From Shewanella sp. (GTDB lineage Bacteria; Pseudomonadota; Gammaproteobacteria; Enterobacterales; Shewanellaceae): a stretch of DNA of 64,000 nucleotides. A program made the position numbers and the translations under genes. A model generated the notes under the pieces. That model had not been told where the DNA came from. It did not search any database and saw nothing but the letters and a program-made list of their open reading frames with translations. The stretch spans positions 76,584 through 140,583 of the forward strand of contig NZ_JABSSM010000002.1 in assembly GCF_013214165.1 (NCBI RefSeq), read 5' to 3'. Shown here in pieces: positions 9,254 to 18,565 of this stretch (position 1 is its first letter; every line of letters begins with the position of its first letter).

Positions 9254-10297
9254 ATGATTAGCGTGTTAGTGATCGATGACTCACCATTAGTCAGGAAATT
9301 GCTCAGTCATCTGCTAAACAATGACGACGATATCAAGGTCGTCGCCACCGCTGAAGATCCCTATGAAGCGCGCGATCTAATCAAGAAATTAAATCCAGAT
9401 GTACTCACCTTAGATATCGAGATGCCCAAGATGGACGGCATCGCCTTCTTAAGGAACATCATGAAGCTCAGACCTATGCCCGTTATCATGGTGTCGACCC
9501 TGACGGCCAAGGGGGCTGCTGTTACCTTAGAGGCCCTCTCCATAGGCGCTGTCGACTTTATCTCTAAACCTAGGTCCGACCTTACCAATCAACTTATGGG
9601 CTATAAGCAGGAACTCATAGACAAGGTACGCCTCGCCTACAAGAGTAAAGCGCGTCCCAAGTCCTTATCTGCTGCGACGACAAAACCACTCAGTGGGGAG
9701 ATGTTCAGCAACAGACTCATCGCCATCGGCGCCTCCACCGGCGGCACCGAAGCTATCCAGAGTGTACTTATGCGAATGCCGTCAAACACCCCGCCCGTAG
9801 TGATAGCTCAGCATATTCCGGTGGCATTTAGTGCCTCGTTTGCTAAACGTCTGGACAATAATTGCCCAATGAACGTGATACAGGCTCAGGGAGGTGAGCG
9901 ACTCAGACCTGGAACCGCTTACTTAGCTCCGGGGAATATGCACATGCTCATAGAGCGTAGGGGCGGTTTACTCTTCACCAAACTGGTAGACAGCGACCCG
10001 GTTAATCGCCATAAGCCTTCGGTTGACGTCTTGTTTAACAGTGTCGCCGAGACTAGCGCCAAATCCACCATAGGCATGCTCCTCACTGGCATGGGCAGTG
10101 ATGGCGCCAAAGGACTTCTGAACCTGAAAAATAAGGGCGCATACACTATAGCCCAAGATGAAGCCAGCTCGGTAGTATGGGGCATGCCGGGAGCCGCGGT
10201 AGAGCTAGACGCCCATTACGAGCTGATGCATCTGGATAAGATCCCGCAAAAGCTGTTATTCCTACTTAAGACGGAAAACAGTAAGGCGAGCTTGTAG
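9254..10297 (+). CDS. cheB: Chemotaxis methylesterase/glutamine deamidase CheB
   Basis: A 347-aa enzyme that removes receptor methyl groups when its receiver is phosphorylated by CheA. The receiver carries Asp54 (LTLDIEMPKMDG), and the linker ends near 150. The catalytic domain shows Ser161 in GASTGG, His187 in AQHIP and Asp283 in GMGSDGAKG, the expected triad. It closes the che operon. Its TAG stop is embedded in a GTAGGAGGGGC sequence that resembles a REP element and also occurs at the dinF stop. No cheD or cheZ is linked. Confidence 0.94.
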   Translation: MISVLVIDDSPLVRKLLSHLLNNDDDIKVVATAEDPYEARDLIKKLNPDVLTLDIEMPKMDGIAFLRNIMKLRPMPVIMVSTLTAKGAAVTLEALSIGAVDFISKPRSDLTNQLMGYKQELIDKVRLAYKSKARPKSLSAATTKPLSGEMFSNRLIAIGASTGGTEAIQSVLMRMPSNTPPVVIAQHIPVAFSASFAKRLDNNCPMNVIQAQGGERLRPGTAYLAPGNMHMLIERRGGLLFTKLVDSDPVNRHKPSVDVLFNSVAETSAKSTIGMLLTGMGSDGAKGLLNLKNKGAYTIAQDEASSVVWGMPGAAVELDAHYELMHLDKIPQKLLFLLKTENSKASL

Positions 10298-10358
10298 GAG
10301 GGGCTTCCTAGGTTCAATCTATTCATTCTCTCCCGGCTGAAGCCGGTCCTACACGTAC
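10294..10358. repeat. Inverted pair of REP-like elements (BIME-like) at converging gene ends
   Basis: On the plus strand GTAGGAGGGGCTTCC (10294-10308) carries the cheB stop codon. On the minus strand, in inverted orientation at about 10331-10356, lies GTGTAGGACCGGCTTCAGCC, which folds as a short GGCT/AGCC hairpin. Both share the GTAGGA head and a GGCTTC core, the architecture of REP sequences processed by RAYT transposases. The minus-strand copy encodes the last residues (VGPASAGRE) of the deacetylase. A RAYT-like gene lies elsewhere in this window (31448). Confidence 0.5.
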
Positions 10359-11381
10359 CCAGGCCTGGGAAAACCAGTAGTAACCAGACTTAGTCTTACT
10401 GGGTACGGTGCAATTATATCTTGATCTTCCTGGTGGCAGATCGAATTCGGCCCGAATGGAAAACTCATTTTCACTCAACCAGAGTGGCTTCTTAGCACCT
10501 TGACCCTGAATGAAACACATCATCTGATGGGGATAGATATCACTCATATCCAGAGTAAGCTTGAGCTCGGGTCGCCAATTTCCATCTTTAAGCTCAGGAT
10601 CGCTAGGCATTATCGATAAGACCGGCATATTCAAACTGTGTATCTTCACTTTGAGGCTAGCGAGATCGGCATAGACCCCAGCCACGGGAAAACGCGGCAG
10701 GGCCGTCAGAGACGAATATGCCCCGGCGGCACCAGACTGCTGACCTAAGCCGACAAAGCCATTACGACTGAGCATATCCTCGAGAGCCTGATTATATTCA
10801 CCATAGGGATAAGCCAACATCTTATGATTTTGCCCTGTGGCCTTACTAATTTCGGCTTCTGTTTCGAGAATATTCGTCTCGATACGCGACATCCACTGAG
10901 CTGCTGATTCACCTTCCGACCGACGAATAAGATGTTCGTGCCCCCAGCTATGATTGGCTATCTCGGCCCCCTCTTTCGACAGTTGGAGCAAGGCCTTCCA
11001 GCTCATCATCTCAGCGTATTTAGCCCTGATAGGCTCAATAGAGACAAATAGCGTGTAGGGAAAACCGTATTCCTTTAAGATAGGATGTGCCGTCTCGGCA
11101 ATGCTCTTGTAGCCATCATCGAAGGTGATCACCACAGTGTTTTCCGCTATCGGCCTCTGGTTTCGAATCGCATCCACAAGCTGAGACAAGGGCGTCACGA
11201 TAAAATCATTATCGGCCAGATACTGCATTTGCTCTTTAAACTGAGTCGGTGTCACGCTGGTGATGGCCGGGGTATCCTCCGACACATGGTGATACTGTAA
11301 GATCACCGCGGCCCGAGCCGTGAAGGCCTGCAAGGATAAACTGAATAACACCAGCAGCGTTATCATGACATTGTTAAACAT
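10323..11381 (-). CDS. Exported polysaccharide deacetylase (NodB-fold)
   Basis: A 352-aa carbohydrate esterase 4 family enzyme expected to deacetylate a sugar polymer in the periplasm or at the surface. The N-terminus is a signal peptide (MFNNVMITLLVLFSLSLQAF then ARA). NodB motifs: YHHVS near the N-terminus, TFDDGYKS with the catalytic/metal Asp pair, and the metal-binding motif NHSWGHEHL with two His. The C-terminal third is a separate beta-rich region. The final nine residues come from a REP-like repeat, suggesting the original stop was displaced. It converges with cheB and is divergent from dinF with 21 nt between the starts. The substrate is not evident. Confidence 0.85.
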   Translation of the reverse strand: MFNNVMITLLVLFSLSLQAFTARAAVILQYHHVSEDTPAITSVTPTQFKEQMQYLADNDFIVTPLSQLVDAIRNQRPIAENTVVITFDDGYKSIAETAHPILKEYGFPYTLFVSIEPIRAKYAEMMSWKALLQLSKEGAEIANHSWGHEHLIRRSEGESAAQWMSRIETNILETEAEISKATGQNHKMLAYPYGEYNQALEDMLSRNGFVGLGQQSGAAGAYSSLTALPRFPVAGVYADLASLKVKIHSLNMPVLSIMPSDPELKDGNWRPELKLTLDMSDIYPHQMMCFIQGQGAKKPLWLSENEFSIRAEFDLPPGRSRYNCTVPSKTKSGYYWFSQAWVRVGPASAGRE

Positions 11382-11402
11382 AATTAAAACCTCTGAGATG
11401 AT

Positions 11403-12740
11403 ATGACCCCTGTCGAACTGATCCGTAACAAACAGAAAAATAGACAGCTAGTGGCACTCGCCCTGCCCATGATATTGTCCAATATCACAGTGCCCCTGCT
11501 GGGTCTGGTAGACACGGCAGTAATAGGCCACCTAAGCAACGCCTATTACCTGGGCGGGGTTGCCGTTGGGTCAACGATTATCACCCTAATTCTTTGGATG
11601 CTGGGCTTTCTTCGTATGGCAACCACAGGGCTCGTCGCCCAGTCCTATGGCGCCGGAGACACACAAGCCCAATATAGATTACTGCTGCAAGCAGGCAGTT
11701 TAGCGCTTATTTTAGGGCTAAGCGCCGTACTTCTGCAACTCCCAATTCTCAATACTGCCCTGATGCTCACCGATGCCAGTCTGGAAGTGCAGAGGTATAC
11801 CCGGGAGTATTTTGAAATAAGGATCTGGTCGACTCCCTTCGCCCTACTCAATCTGGTGCTACTAGGCTGGCTACTTGGCAGGCAGCAACCTAAGGCCGCC
11901 ATGTGGCAATTAATCGTCGCCAACCTAGCCAATATCGGCCTGGATCTCTTGTTCGTCCTAGGTCTGGGCTGGGGCGTTCAAGGGGCAGCCCTGGCGTCTG
12001 TGATTGCCGACATTGCCGGCTTCCTGGTTGCCTTAACTATGGTCTATAAACAAGTTCAGAAAACCGGTGGCTTCGATTTTTTCAAGCTGTGTAACAGCCT
12101 CAATTTGGCCAGCTTTCATAAACTACTCAGTCTCAATGCCGATATATTCGTTCGTAGCCTCTGCTTGCAGATCGCCTTCGCCTTTATGACGTTTCATGGT
12201 GCTAGCCTAGGCGACAACACAGTCGCGGCCAATGCCGTGCTACTCAATCTCTTGCTGCTAATCAGCTATGCCCTGGACGGCATAGCCTATTACGCCGAGG
12301 CCGAAGTGGGTAAGGCCTATGGCCAGAAGAATAAGACCAAGATGCGAGAAGCCGTCACATTGGCCTGGTTCTGGTCGGCCATATCGGCGCTCCTATTCAC
12401 CTTAGTGTTTGCCTTCGGCGGAGAAAGTATCATCAAGATGCTGACCAATATTGAAGCGGTACGCTCGGTCGCCGCTGAATATCTATTTTGGATCGTGTTA
12501 CTCCCCATTCTCTCCTTCGGCTCTTATCTCTTCGACGGCGTCTACATAGGAGCAGCCAAGGGCAAGGTGATGCGCAATAGCATGATCATCTCGACATTTG
12601 GCGTGTTTTTTCCGGTATGGTTTGTGCTGCAAGACAGTGGCAACCATGCTCTTTGGGCCGCAATGAGCTGCTTTATGCTGGCCAGAAGCATCACCCTGAC
12701 ACTGCATTACCGTTATAAATTGAGAGACGCAGTGATGTAG
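11403..12740 (+). CDS. dinF: MATE-family efflux transporter, DinF subfamily
   Basis: A 445-aa inner-membrane protein with about 12 predicted membrane helices. The N-terminal pattern (ALPMILSNITVPLLGLVDTA then VIGHL) is characteristic of DinF, which exports hydrophobic or oxidative compounds by cation antiport. The second half repeats the fold from about residue 230. Unlike in E. coli it is not next to lexA. Its TAG stop lies within a GTAGGAGGGGC sequence, and an intrinsic terminator follows 20 nt later. Family assignment is firm; the substrate is unknown. Confidence 0.88.
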   Translation: MTPVELIRNKQKNRQLVALALPMILSNITVPLLGLVDTAVIGHLSNAYYLGGVAVGSTIITLILWMLGFLRMATTGLVAQSYGAGDTQAQYRLLLQAGSLALILGLSAVLLQLPILNTALMLTDASLEVQRYTREYFEIRIWSTPFALLNLVLLGWLLGRQQPKAAMWQLIVANLANIGLDLLFVLGLGWGVQGAALASVIADIAGFLVALTMVYKQVQKTGGFDFFKLCNSLNLASFHKLLSLNADIFVRSLCLQIAFAFMTFHGASLGDNTVAANAVLLNLLLLISYALDGIAYYAEAEVGKAYGQKNKTKMREAVTLAWFWSAISALLFTLVFAFGGESIIKMLTNIEAVRSVAAEYLFWIVLLPILSFGSYLFDGVYIGAAKGKVMRNSMIISTFGVFFPVWFVLQDSGNHALWAAMSCFMLARSITLTLHYRYKLRDAVM

Positions 12741-12753
12741 GAGGGGCGTTACC
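12737..12753 (+). repeat. REP-like GTAGGAGGGGC element on the dinF stop codon
   Basis: The sequence GTAGGAGGGGCGTTACC spans the dinF stop. The first 11 bases are identical to the sequence over the cheB stop at 10294-10304. Its position on a stop codon and its GTAG head resemble the REP copy at 10294, though no full hairpin is visible here. Confidence 0.4.
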
Positions 12754-12762
12754 CACAGACAT

Positions 12763-12799
12763 AAAAAAGCGAGTCGGTTATTAGCCTACTCGCTTTTTT
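12763..12799. terminator. Bidirectional intrinsic terminator between dinF and nfuA
   Basis: AAAAAAGCGAGT at 12763-12774 and ACTCGCTTTTTT at 12788-12799 form a stem with an A-tract on one side and a T-tract on the other. It can end transcription from dinF and from nfuA, which converge here. Confidence 0.85.
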
Positions 12800-12854
12800 A
12801 ATGTCTGCTAGAACCTAGAACAAGGGCCTAAGCCCTCGGATCTAGATACCGGCT

Positions 12855-13433
12855 TTACTGGTACGAATGCTCGCCAGCCTCATGCTCGGTAATGTCTTTA
12901 ACACCGGTCAGTTCACCAGGGAACATCTCGAGTAACTGCTTTTCGATACCATCCTTCAGGGTCACATCGACCATAGAACAACCGTTACAACCACCACCGA
13001 ACTGCAGAATAGCTACGCCTTCTTCAGACACTTCCATTAGCATTATGTTGCCGCCATGGCTTGCTAGTTGTGGGTTGATTTCGGACTGGATCACATATTC
13101 GATACGCTCGTTGAGTGAGGCATCGCTGTTCACTTTACGCATCTTGGCATTAGGTGCCTTGAGGGTAAGTTGTGAACCCAACTGATCGGTAACGAAATCG
13201 ATACTGGCATCTTCAAGGAAAGGGATACTCTTGGCATCGACCATGGCATTGAAGCCGGTAAACTCGAGCTCAGTATCATCGGCTTCGACAGCATCAGGTG
13301 GGCAATATGACACGCCACATTCAGCTGTAGCAGTACCAGGACTGATTACAAATACACGAATATGAGTTCCTTCGGGCTGATCTGCTAACAAGGTAACAAA
13401 ATGAGCCTGAGCTGCATCGGAAATGGTGATCAT
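12855..13433 (-). CDS. nfuA: Fe-S biogenesis protein NfuA
   Basis: A 192-aa iron-sulfur carrier that delivers 4Fe-4S clusters to apoproteins, important under oxidative stress and iron limitation. The N-terminal 90 residues are a degenerate A-type domain; the C-terminal Nfu domain carries the cluster-binding Cys149 and Cys152 in GGGCNGCSM, the spacing and length of the E. coli protein. GGAG lies upstream of the ATG at 13433. In enteric bacteria nfuA is next to gntX and bioH. Here an M14 peptidase gene lies between nfuA and gntX, so the block is conserved but interrupted. Confidence 0.95.
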   Translation of the reverse strand: MITISDAAQAHFVTLLADQPEGTHIRVFVISPGTATAECGVSYCPPDAVEADDTELEFTGFNAMVDAKSIPFLEDASIDFVTDQLGSQLTLKAPNAKMRKVNSDASLNERIEYVIQSEINPQLASHGGNIMLMEVSEEGVAILQFGGGCNGCSMVDVTLKDGIEKQLLEMFPGELTGVKDITEHEAGEHSYQ

Positions 13434-13685
13434 TAAGACATGCTCCGTCTGGTAAAACTTGACTGTTTTAGTAAGATATACAGGTATGATACTCCGACTC
13501 AGGCCAGCTTTGTAGTCCCATTGTAAATTGCTTTGACCTTTTTAAAGGGCGCAATGGCAGCAAGATTCAATGAGACATCATTTAAAATTAGACTTTATCT
13601 CTGCCAGAACCTAACGTTAACTGTGGCAATAACCTACGCCAACTGATAATTTAACCTTATATTACAAGTATAAAGATCACCATAT

Positions 13686-16232
13686 ATGTTGAAAACTGGC
13701 CTTTTCCTGCTGACCTTATTCTGCTCACTAAGCCTGACGTCTCCGGTCATAGCTGCAGATCCACCAACGGGATTCTCGATCTCAAATGCTAATTTAGATC
13801 CTGAAATAACCTCGCCGGACGCCTTCTTAGGCTACCCGTTAGGCCAATGGCACCTGCGTCATGACCAAGTCAACTATTACCTGCAGCAACTTGCCCGCGA
13901 CAGTGCCAAGGTATCCATAGAGCGTACGGGTCAGAGCCATGAAGCCAGGCAACAACTCTCGGCCATTATCACCTCGAGTAAAAATCAGGCAAATTTAGAG
14001 CAGGTTTTAACCCAGCGTCGAGCCGTTAAATCTGGGGCAGTACAGGATGGTCCCTTAGTGATCTGGCTGGCATATTCCATTCATGGAGATGAGGCCAGTG
14101 GTGCCCATGCCGCCTTGGCCCTCAGTTATTTTCTGGCCTCCAGCAGAGATGAATGGGTCGAAGACTTGCTCGATGAAGCCATAGTATTAATCACTCCGAG
14201 CCAGAACCCAGATGGCATGGACAGGTTTTCAACCTGGACCAACAACTACCGCGGCCAGACCGATGTCAGTGATAGCAATCATAAGGAACACAGGCAAAAT
14301 TGGCCCAATGGCAGAACCAACCACTATTTCGCCGATCTTAATCGTGATCTCCTGTTCCTCAGACACCCGGAAACCCGAGGTAGAGTCGCCCTGTTCCATA
14401 AATGGCAACCTCACTATGTAGGAGACTTTCATGAGATGAGCCGGGATAGGAGCTACTTCTTCCAACCTGGGGTGCCATCGCGTACCAACCCTGCCACACC
14501 GAAGGCTAATCAGGCTCTGACGGAGAAACTGGCTCAATTCCATAGAGCAGCCCTAGATGAGTTAAAGCAGAGCTATTTCAGTCGTGAGGCGTTTGACGAC
14601 TTTTACTATGGTAAGGGCTCAACTTATCCAGATATCAACGGCTCAGTTGGCATCTTATTCGAACAAGCTAGCCCCAGAGGACAGGTACAAATCACCCACA
14701 ACGGCGAACTAAGACTCAGCCAAGCCATCAATAATCAAGTCGCCACCTCTATATCGAGTCTAAAAGGCAGTCTGGCATTAAAAGATGAGCTGATTGCATA
14801 TCAGAGCGAGTTTTATCAGGGCCGAGACAAGGTACTGCAGCGGGGGCGTCAAACAGGCTTGCTTCTTGGAGCTCCCGCTAACCGAGAGCGCATTGAAGAT
14901 CTCACCCAAGTGTTGGCCCAACACAAGATCAAGTTTTACTTTCTGACTGAAACAGTTCGCCAGGGCAGTCTGGACTTTGCCGCAGATAGCAGCGTGTTTA
15001 TCCCTATCAATCAGCCCCAGAAGAGTCTTATTTTAGCCCTGTTTGATAACAGCACTGAGTTTAAAGACCCCACATTTTACGATGTCTCGAGCTGGAACCT
15101 GGAACATGCCTATCATCTGCAGATGGTACGCAACAGCAAGTTAGATATCGATGTACTTTCCAGCCAAGCTCCCGCTAAGTTCAATTTCCAGATGAATGAA
15201 CAAGCCGTAGCCGTACTCGTCAATTGGCAGCAGGATTTCGCCGCCCCTATGCTACAGGCCTTGTTACGAGAGAAGGTGCTAGTCAAATTTGCTAAGAAGC
15301 CCTTCACCATAGACGTCGCTGGAGAGGCTGAGACATTCCCTGCCGGCACCTTGCAGATACCACTAATACAGCCCGGATTGTCGCTGGATGAGCTCAATAA
15401 CAAGCTTGTTAAACTGACCGAACAATATCCACTGACCTTGTATCCAGTCACCACCAGCGCCGCCATAACCGGCATCGACTTGGGCAGTCCTAGTTTCAAG
15501 GTAATAAAACCCATAAAACCTCTGTTAATTACCGGTCGAGGTACAGATGCCGCCGAAGTCGGCGAGCTGTGGAATTACTTAGACAGCAAACTTGCTGTCC
15601 CCGTGACCTTAGTCGATACGGGTCATATTTCCAAAGTAAAATTAAACCGATACACACATGTGATCATGGCAGGTGGTACTTACTCCTCTTTAGACAAGAA
15701 GTTTGCCAGAAAATTAGGCCAATTCACCTCAGATGGTGGCACTGTGATCGCACAGAAAGGCGCATTGACTTGGTTAAATCAACACAACCTGCTCAAGAGT
15801 GACGTCAAGGGTAAACGTTTCTATAAACAGTTATTCGACACCAGAGGGTTAAACTATAGTGATAAGGAGAAGCTAGCCGCCCGTCAATCCATAGGCGGTG
15901 CCATAGTGGAGCTAGAACTCGACCCCAGCAATCCAATAAGTTTCGGCATTAGAGGCAAGCGACTGCCCATACTCAAAAATATGGCTATTGGCTTAACCGC
16001 CAGCTCGACTCCCTTCACTGTCGCGGCTAAATACGCCGATGAACCTCTACTCAGCGGATATCTCGCCAAGGAATATCAGGCAAGTTTCGCTAATAACCCA
16101 GCCATAGTCTTAGAGACCCGAGGCAAAGGCGCCATAGTCGGCCTCGCCGATAACCTGTTGTTCCGCAACATCTGGCTAGGCTCAGAGAAAATATACGCCA
16201 ATGCTCTCTATTTCGTCCCCGCATTGAATTAA
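13686..16232 (+). CDS. Secreted M14-family zinc carboxypeptidase-like protein
   Basis: An 848-aa exported peptidase. A signal peptide covers about residues 1-24 (cleavage near VIAA-DP). The M14 catalytic domain spans about 50-330: zinc ligands His133 and Glu136 in SIHGDEASGAH, the third ligand probably His249 in GDFHEMS, substrate-binding NPDGMDRF at 174, and the catalytic glutamate probably Glu326 in GILFEQASPRG. The remaining 500 residues are accessory and partly resemble a glutamine-amidotransferase-like fold (MAGGTYSSLD, KGALTWLN), a layout seen in large marine M14 proteins. It lies alone on the plus strand between nfuA and gntX. The exact substrate is unknown. Confidence 0.85.
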   Translation: MLKTGLFLLTLFCSLSLTSPVIAADPPTGFSISNANLDPEITSPDAFLGYPLGQWHLRHDQVNYYLQQLARDSAKVSIERTGQSHEARQQLSAIITSSKNQANLEQVLTQRRAVKSGAVQDGPLVIWLAYSIHGDEASGAHAALALSYFLASSRDEWVEDLLDEAIVLITPSQNPDGMDRFSTWTNNYRGQTDVSDSNHKEHRQNWPNGRTNHYFADLNRDLLFLRHPETRGRVALFHKWQPHYVGDFHEMSRDRSYFFQPGVPSRTNPATPKANQALTEKLAQFHRAALDELKQSYFSREAFDDFYYGKGSTYPDINGSVGILFEQASPRGQVQITHNGELRLSQAINNQVATSISSLKGSLALKDELIAYQSEFYQGRDKVLQRGRQTGLLLGAPANRERIEDLTQVLAQHKIKFYFLTETVRQGSLDFAADSSVFIPINQPQKSLILALFDNSTEFKDPTFYDVSSWNLEHAYHLQMVRNSKLDIDVLSSQAPAKFNFQMNEQAVAVLVNWQQDFAAPMLQALLREKVLVKFAKKPFTIDVAGEAETFPAGTLQIPLIQPGLSLDELNNKLVKLTEQYPLTLYPVTTSAAITGIDLGSPSFKVIKPIKPLLITGRGTDAAEVGELWNYLDSKLAVPVTLVDTGHISKVKLNRYTHVIMAGGTYSSLDKKFARKLGQFTSDGGTVIAQKGALTWLNQHNLLKSDVKGKRFYKQLFDTRGLNYSDKEKLAARQSIGGAIVELELDPSNPISFGIRGKRLPILKNMAIGLTASSTPFTVAAKYADEPLLSGYLAKEYQASFANNPAIVLETRGKGAIVGLADNLLFRNIWLGSEKIYANALYFVPALN

Positions 16233-16240
16233 CACCAGTG

Positions 16241-16253
16241 CCTAGATTCTAGG
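16241..16253. repeat. CCTAGA-T-TCTAGG palindrome at converging gene ends
   Basis: A perfect 6+1+6 palindrome sits 8 nt after the M14 peptidase stop. Similar CTAG-rich palindromes follow other genes here (12808-12821, 38364-38388). Function unknown. Confidence 0.4.
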
Positions 16254-16375
16254 AAGTGATCTATGTGTAATTATTTACCTCCGCATGCTGCAGGCAATAG
16301 ATTAAACTGAGCCCTTGAACAACAGCAAGCTGACAAATATTCACAATCTCAAATTTTACTTCGGTTAATTCCAAC

Positions 16376-17155
16376 CTAATCTAAGAGTCCTGGTGCTTCT
16401 GCTCTCGCCAAACACCATACCTGCACATGAATATGCCGCCTCTCGAACAGGGAGGCGATCTCTTTTGCCGTGGTGCCTGTCGTCACCACGTCATCGATCA
16501 AGGCGATGCGCTGATAGGGAAAGTCATCATCAAGATAAAAGGCATGTTTTAGATTGTTACGTCTCTGTTTGCCCGTTAAACCAGCCTGAGACTGAGTGTC
16601 TAAACTTCGCACTAGAGCATGTGTTGCTATGGGGATATTGAGGCGTTGGCTAAGAGTATCGGCAATTATCCAGGCCTGATTGAAACCACGAGCCTTAAGC
16701 CGCTTCTCATGTAGCGGCACTGGCACCAACACCTGAGGACGTTGGATTAAGCCGGCGGTTTCCAATTTATGAATACGCGCGATCAGTGCTGCGGATAAGG
16801 CGGCCAGCCCCGCGAACTGGGCTTGATACTTGATTAAACCTATCCACCGTCCTAAGCCTTGATGATAACTACAAGGTGAGATAACCAGTAGGGGCTCAGT
16901 TGATAAGCACGCACCACAATAGCGCGATTGGATCTGTAAACCGCGCCCACAGCCTAAACACACTGGCTGTTGGTAAAGACCAGAATGTAAACATGTAGTA
17001 CAGATCCCGGTGCGTGGCAGAGTGACGCTTTGATGGCACATAAGACAGCGATTGGGTAAACTTGCGGCCAGCCACAGCTTCAGCCATGCAAGCCCCCTCT
17101 GTAAGGCTTTCTCTGCATAAGGTTTTAGTCTAGTGAGCTTAGCGGTTTTCATCAA
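16376..17155 (-). CDS. gntX: ComF/GntX-family phosphoribosyltransferase-like protein
   Basis: A 259-aa ComF-family protein linked in other bacteria to uptake or use of external DNA. A zinc-ribbon-like N-terminal part contains four CxxC-type pairs (CLMC, CTTC, CLGC, CGAC, residues about 38-85). The C-terminal domain has a type I PRTase PRPP loop, IALIDDVVTTGTTAKE. It is divergent from bioH with only 33 nt between start codons, the classical gntX/bioH arrangement. The TAG stop is at 16376. Confidence 0.88.
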   Translation of the reverse strand: MMKTAKLTRLKPYAEKALQRGLAWLKLWLAASLPNRCLMCHQSVTLPRTGICTTCLHSGLYQQPVCLGCGRGLQIQSRYCGACLSTEPLLVISPCSYHQGLGRWIGLIKYQAQFAGLAALSAALIARIHKLETAGLIQRPQVLVPVPLHEKRLKARGFNQAWIIADTLSQRLNIPIATHALVRSLDTQSQAGLTGKQRRNNLKHAFYLDDDFPYQRIALIDDVVTTGTTAKEIASLFERRHIHVQVWCLARAEAPGLLD

Positions 17156-17188
17156 TTTCCCACTAAAGTTCCATTAAGAGGTAGATAA

Positions 17189-17974
17189 GTGAGTCAAGCA
17201 CAACTGCATATAGAGTCTATAGGCCCGGTATCTGCTCCGCAAATTGTCATGCTTCACGGCTGGGGAATGAACAGCGCAGTCTTTACGCCACTTCATCTGT
17301 CTCTGTCTGAGTATAGGGTGCACTATGTGGATCTGCCCGGCTTTGGCCATAGCCCAGCCATAGCAGGCGATATTTACGCTTGGCTGGAGGCACTGATGAC
17401 ACGCCTCCCCGATAAGGCTATCTGGGTGGGTTGGTCTTTGGGAGGACTGCTGGCAACCTTAGCGGCGCTAAACTACCCGGCCAGAGTCAGAGGACTGGTG
17501 ACCATAGCTTCATCCCCTTGCTTTATGGCCCGGCAAGAAGAGAAATGGCCGGGGATCCCCCCCTTAGTCTTGTCTCAGTTTGCTGAATCCCTGCATAAAG
17601 ATCTTGGTAAAACAATCGAACGATTCCTGGCGATTCAGGCGATGGGCAGCACCACGGCGAAAGCAGATATCAAGCAACTTAAAAACTTGCTGCTCTCGAG
17701 GCCGCTGCCAGACTCCCGAGCCCTGATTCAGGGGTTAAAAATGCTGGAATGTGTCGATCTCAGGCCTCAGCTCGATAAAATTAACCTACCTTGGCTGAGG
17801 ATCTGGGGTCGGTTAGATGGACTCGTTCCCAGACGCGTCCCCCCTCTTATGCCGGTAAATGACCCGCTTTACCGAGACATCATACTGCCGAAGGCTTCTC
17901 ACGCGCCCTTTGTCTCGCACAAAGATGAATTTTTAGCAGGCTTTATGACCTGGATAGAAGATATTTCAAATTAA
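17189..17974 (+). CDS. bioH: Pimeloyl-ACP methyl ester carboxylesterase BioH
   Basis: An alpha/beta-hydrolase that releases pimeloyl-ACP from its methyl ester, ending the disguised fatty-acid phase of biotin synthesis. The 261-aa sequence has the oxyanion region LHGWGMNS, nucleophile Ser83 in GWSLGG, Asp210 in WGRLDGLVP and His238 in ASHAPF. Translation starts at GTG (17189), preceded by AGAGGT with a 6-nt gap. It is divergent from gntX. Confidence 0.93.
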   Translation: MSQAQLHIESIGPVSAPQIVMLHGWGMNSAVFTPLHLSLSEYRVHYVDLPGFGHSPAIAGDIYAWLEALMTRLPDKAIWVGWSLGGLLATLAALNYPARVRGLVTIASSPCFMARQEEKWPGIPPLVLSQFAESLHKDLGKTIERFLAIQAMGSTTAKADIKQLKNLLLSRPLPDSRALIQGLKMLECVDLRPQLDKINLPWLRIWGRLDGLVPRRVPPLMPVNDPLYRDIILPKASHAPFVSHKDEFLAGFMTWIEDISN

Positions 17975-18052
17975 ACTCTCAACCGGCTAACATAGCTTTA
18001 TCTTTAACCTAATAGCGGTTATTATTTAACCATAAACGTTAAGGAACTCGCT

Positions 18053-18565
18053 ATGTTAGTGGTCACAAACTATCCTCAGGTACCAATAGCGACGACAAAC
18101 CCCGCTACCGATGCCGCGCGCGTGGATAGCCAGCAAAGACCGCCTGTAGTACCGACACCCGTGCTAGTCAAGAACCACAAAGAGCGCCCCTTCACTCCAC
18201 AACACGAGCGCGTAGCCGAACAGCCAGAGATTCAGGCCAAGATCAATGAGCGGCAGCTGGGAAAAAACCAAGGCGGTGGTCAGCAACAGCAAGAAGAACA
18301 ACAACGGCAAGAAGCAGAGAAGCCGACACGAGTGGCCAAGATAGCCAGAGACCCTCTCAGAGGAAGACCCGCGCTAAACAGACGTGATATTCGCATTGCC
18401 CAGCAGCCGAACTCTACAAGTAACCACAAACAAACCCAGCCTCAGAAGAGTCAGGGGCTGGGCCAGTCCAAAGCGTTTTATCAGGCGGTTTCCCTGCATA
18501 TAACCCGCTTCTATCAAGAGCAGGCTCTTCCAAAAACTGAGCCTGCTATCTCATATTTTGTTTAA
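18053..18565 (+). CDS. Uncharacterised Gln/Glu-rich low-complexity protein
   Basis: A 170-aa protein I do not recognise. The N-terminal part is rich in Pro and Thr; residues about 70-95 are a polar run of Gln, Glu and Gly suggesting disorder or a coiled coil; the C-terminus is basic and ends in a hydrophobic helix-like AFYQAVSLHITRFYQEQA. No signal peptide or membrane helix is seen. AAGGAA lies just before the ATG, supporting a real gene. Its TAA stop overlaps the stop codon of the convergent sulfatase gene in the shared tetranucleotide TTAA (18562-18565). Confidence 0.65.
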   Translation: MLVVTNYPQVPIATTNPATDAARVDSQQRPPVVPTPVLVKNHKERPFTPQHERVAEQPEIQAKINERQLGKNQGGGQQQQEEQQRQEAEKPTRVAKIARDPLRGRPALNRRDIRIAQQPNSTSNHKQTQPQKSQGLGQSKAFYQAVSLHITRFYQEQALPKTEPAISYFV

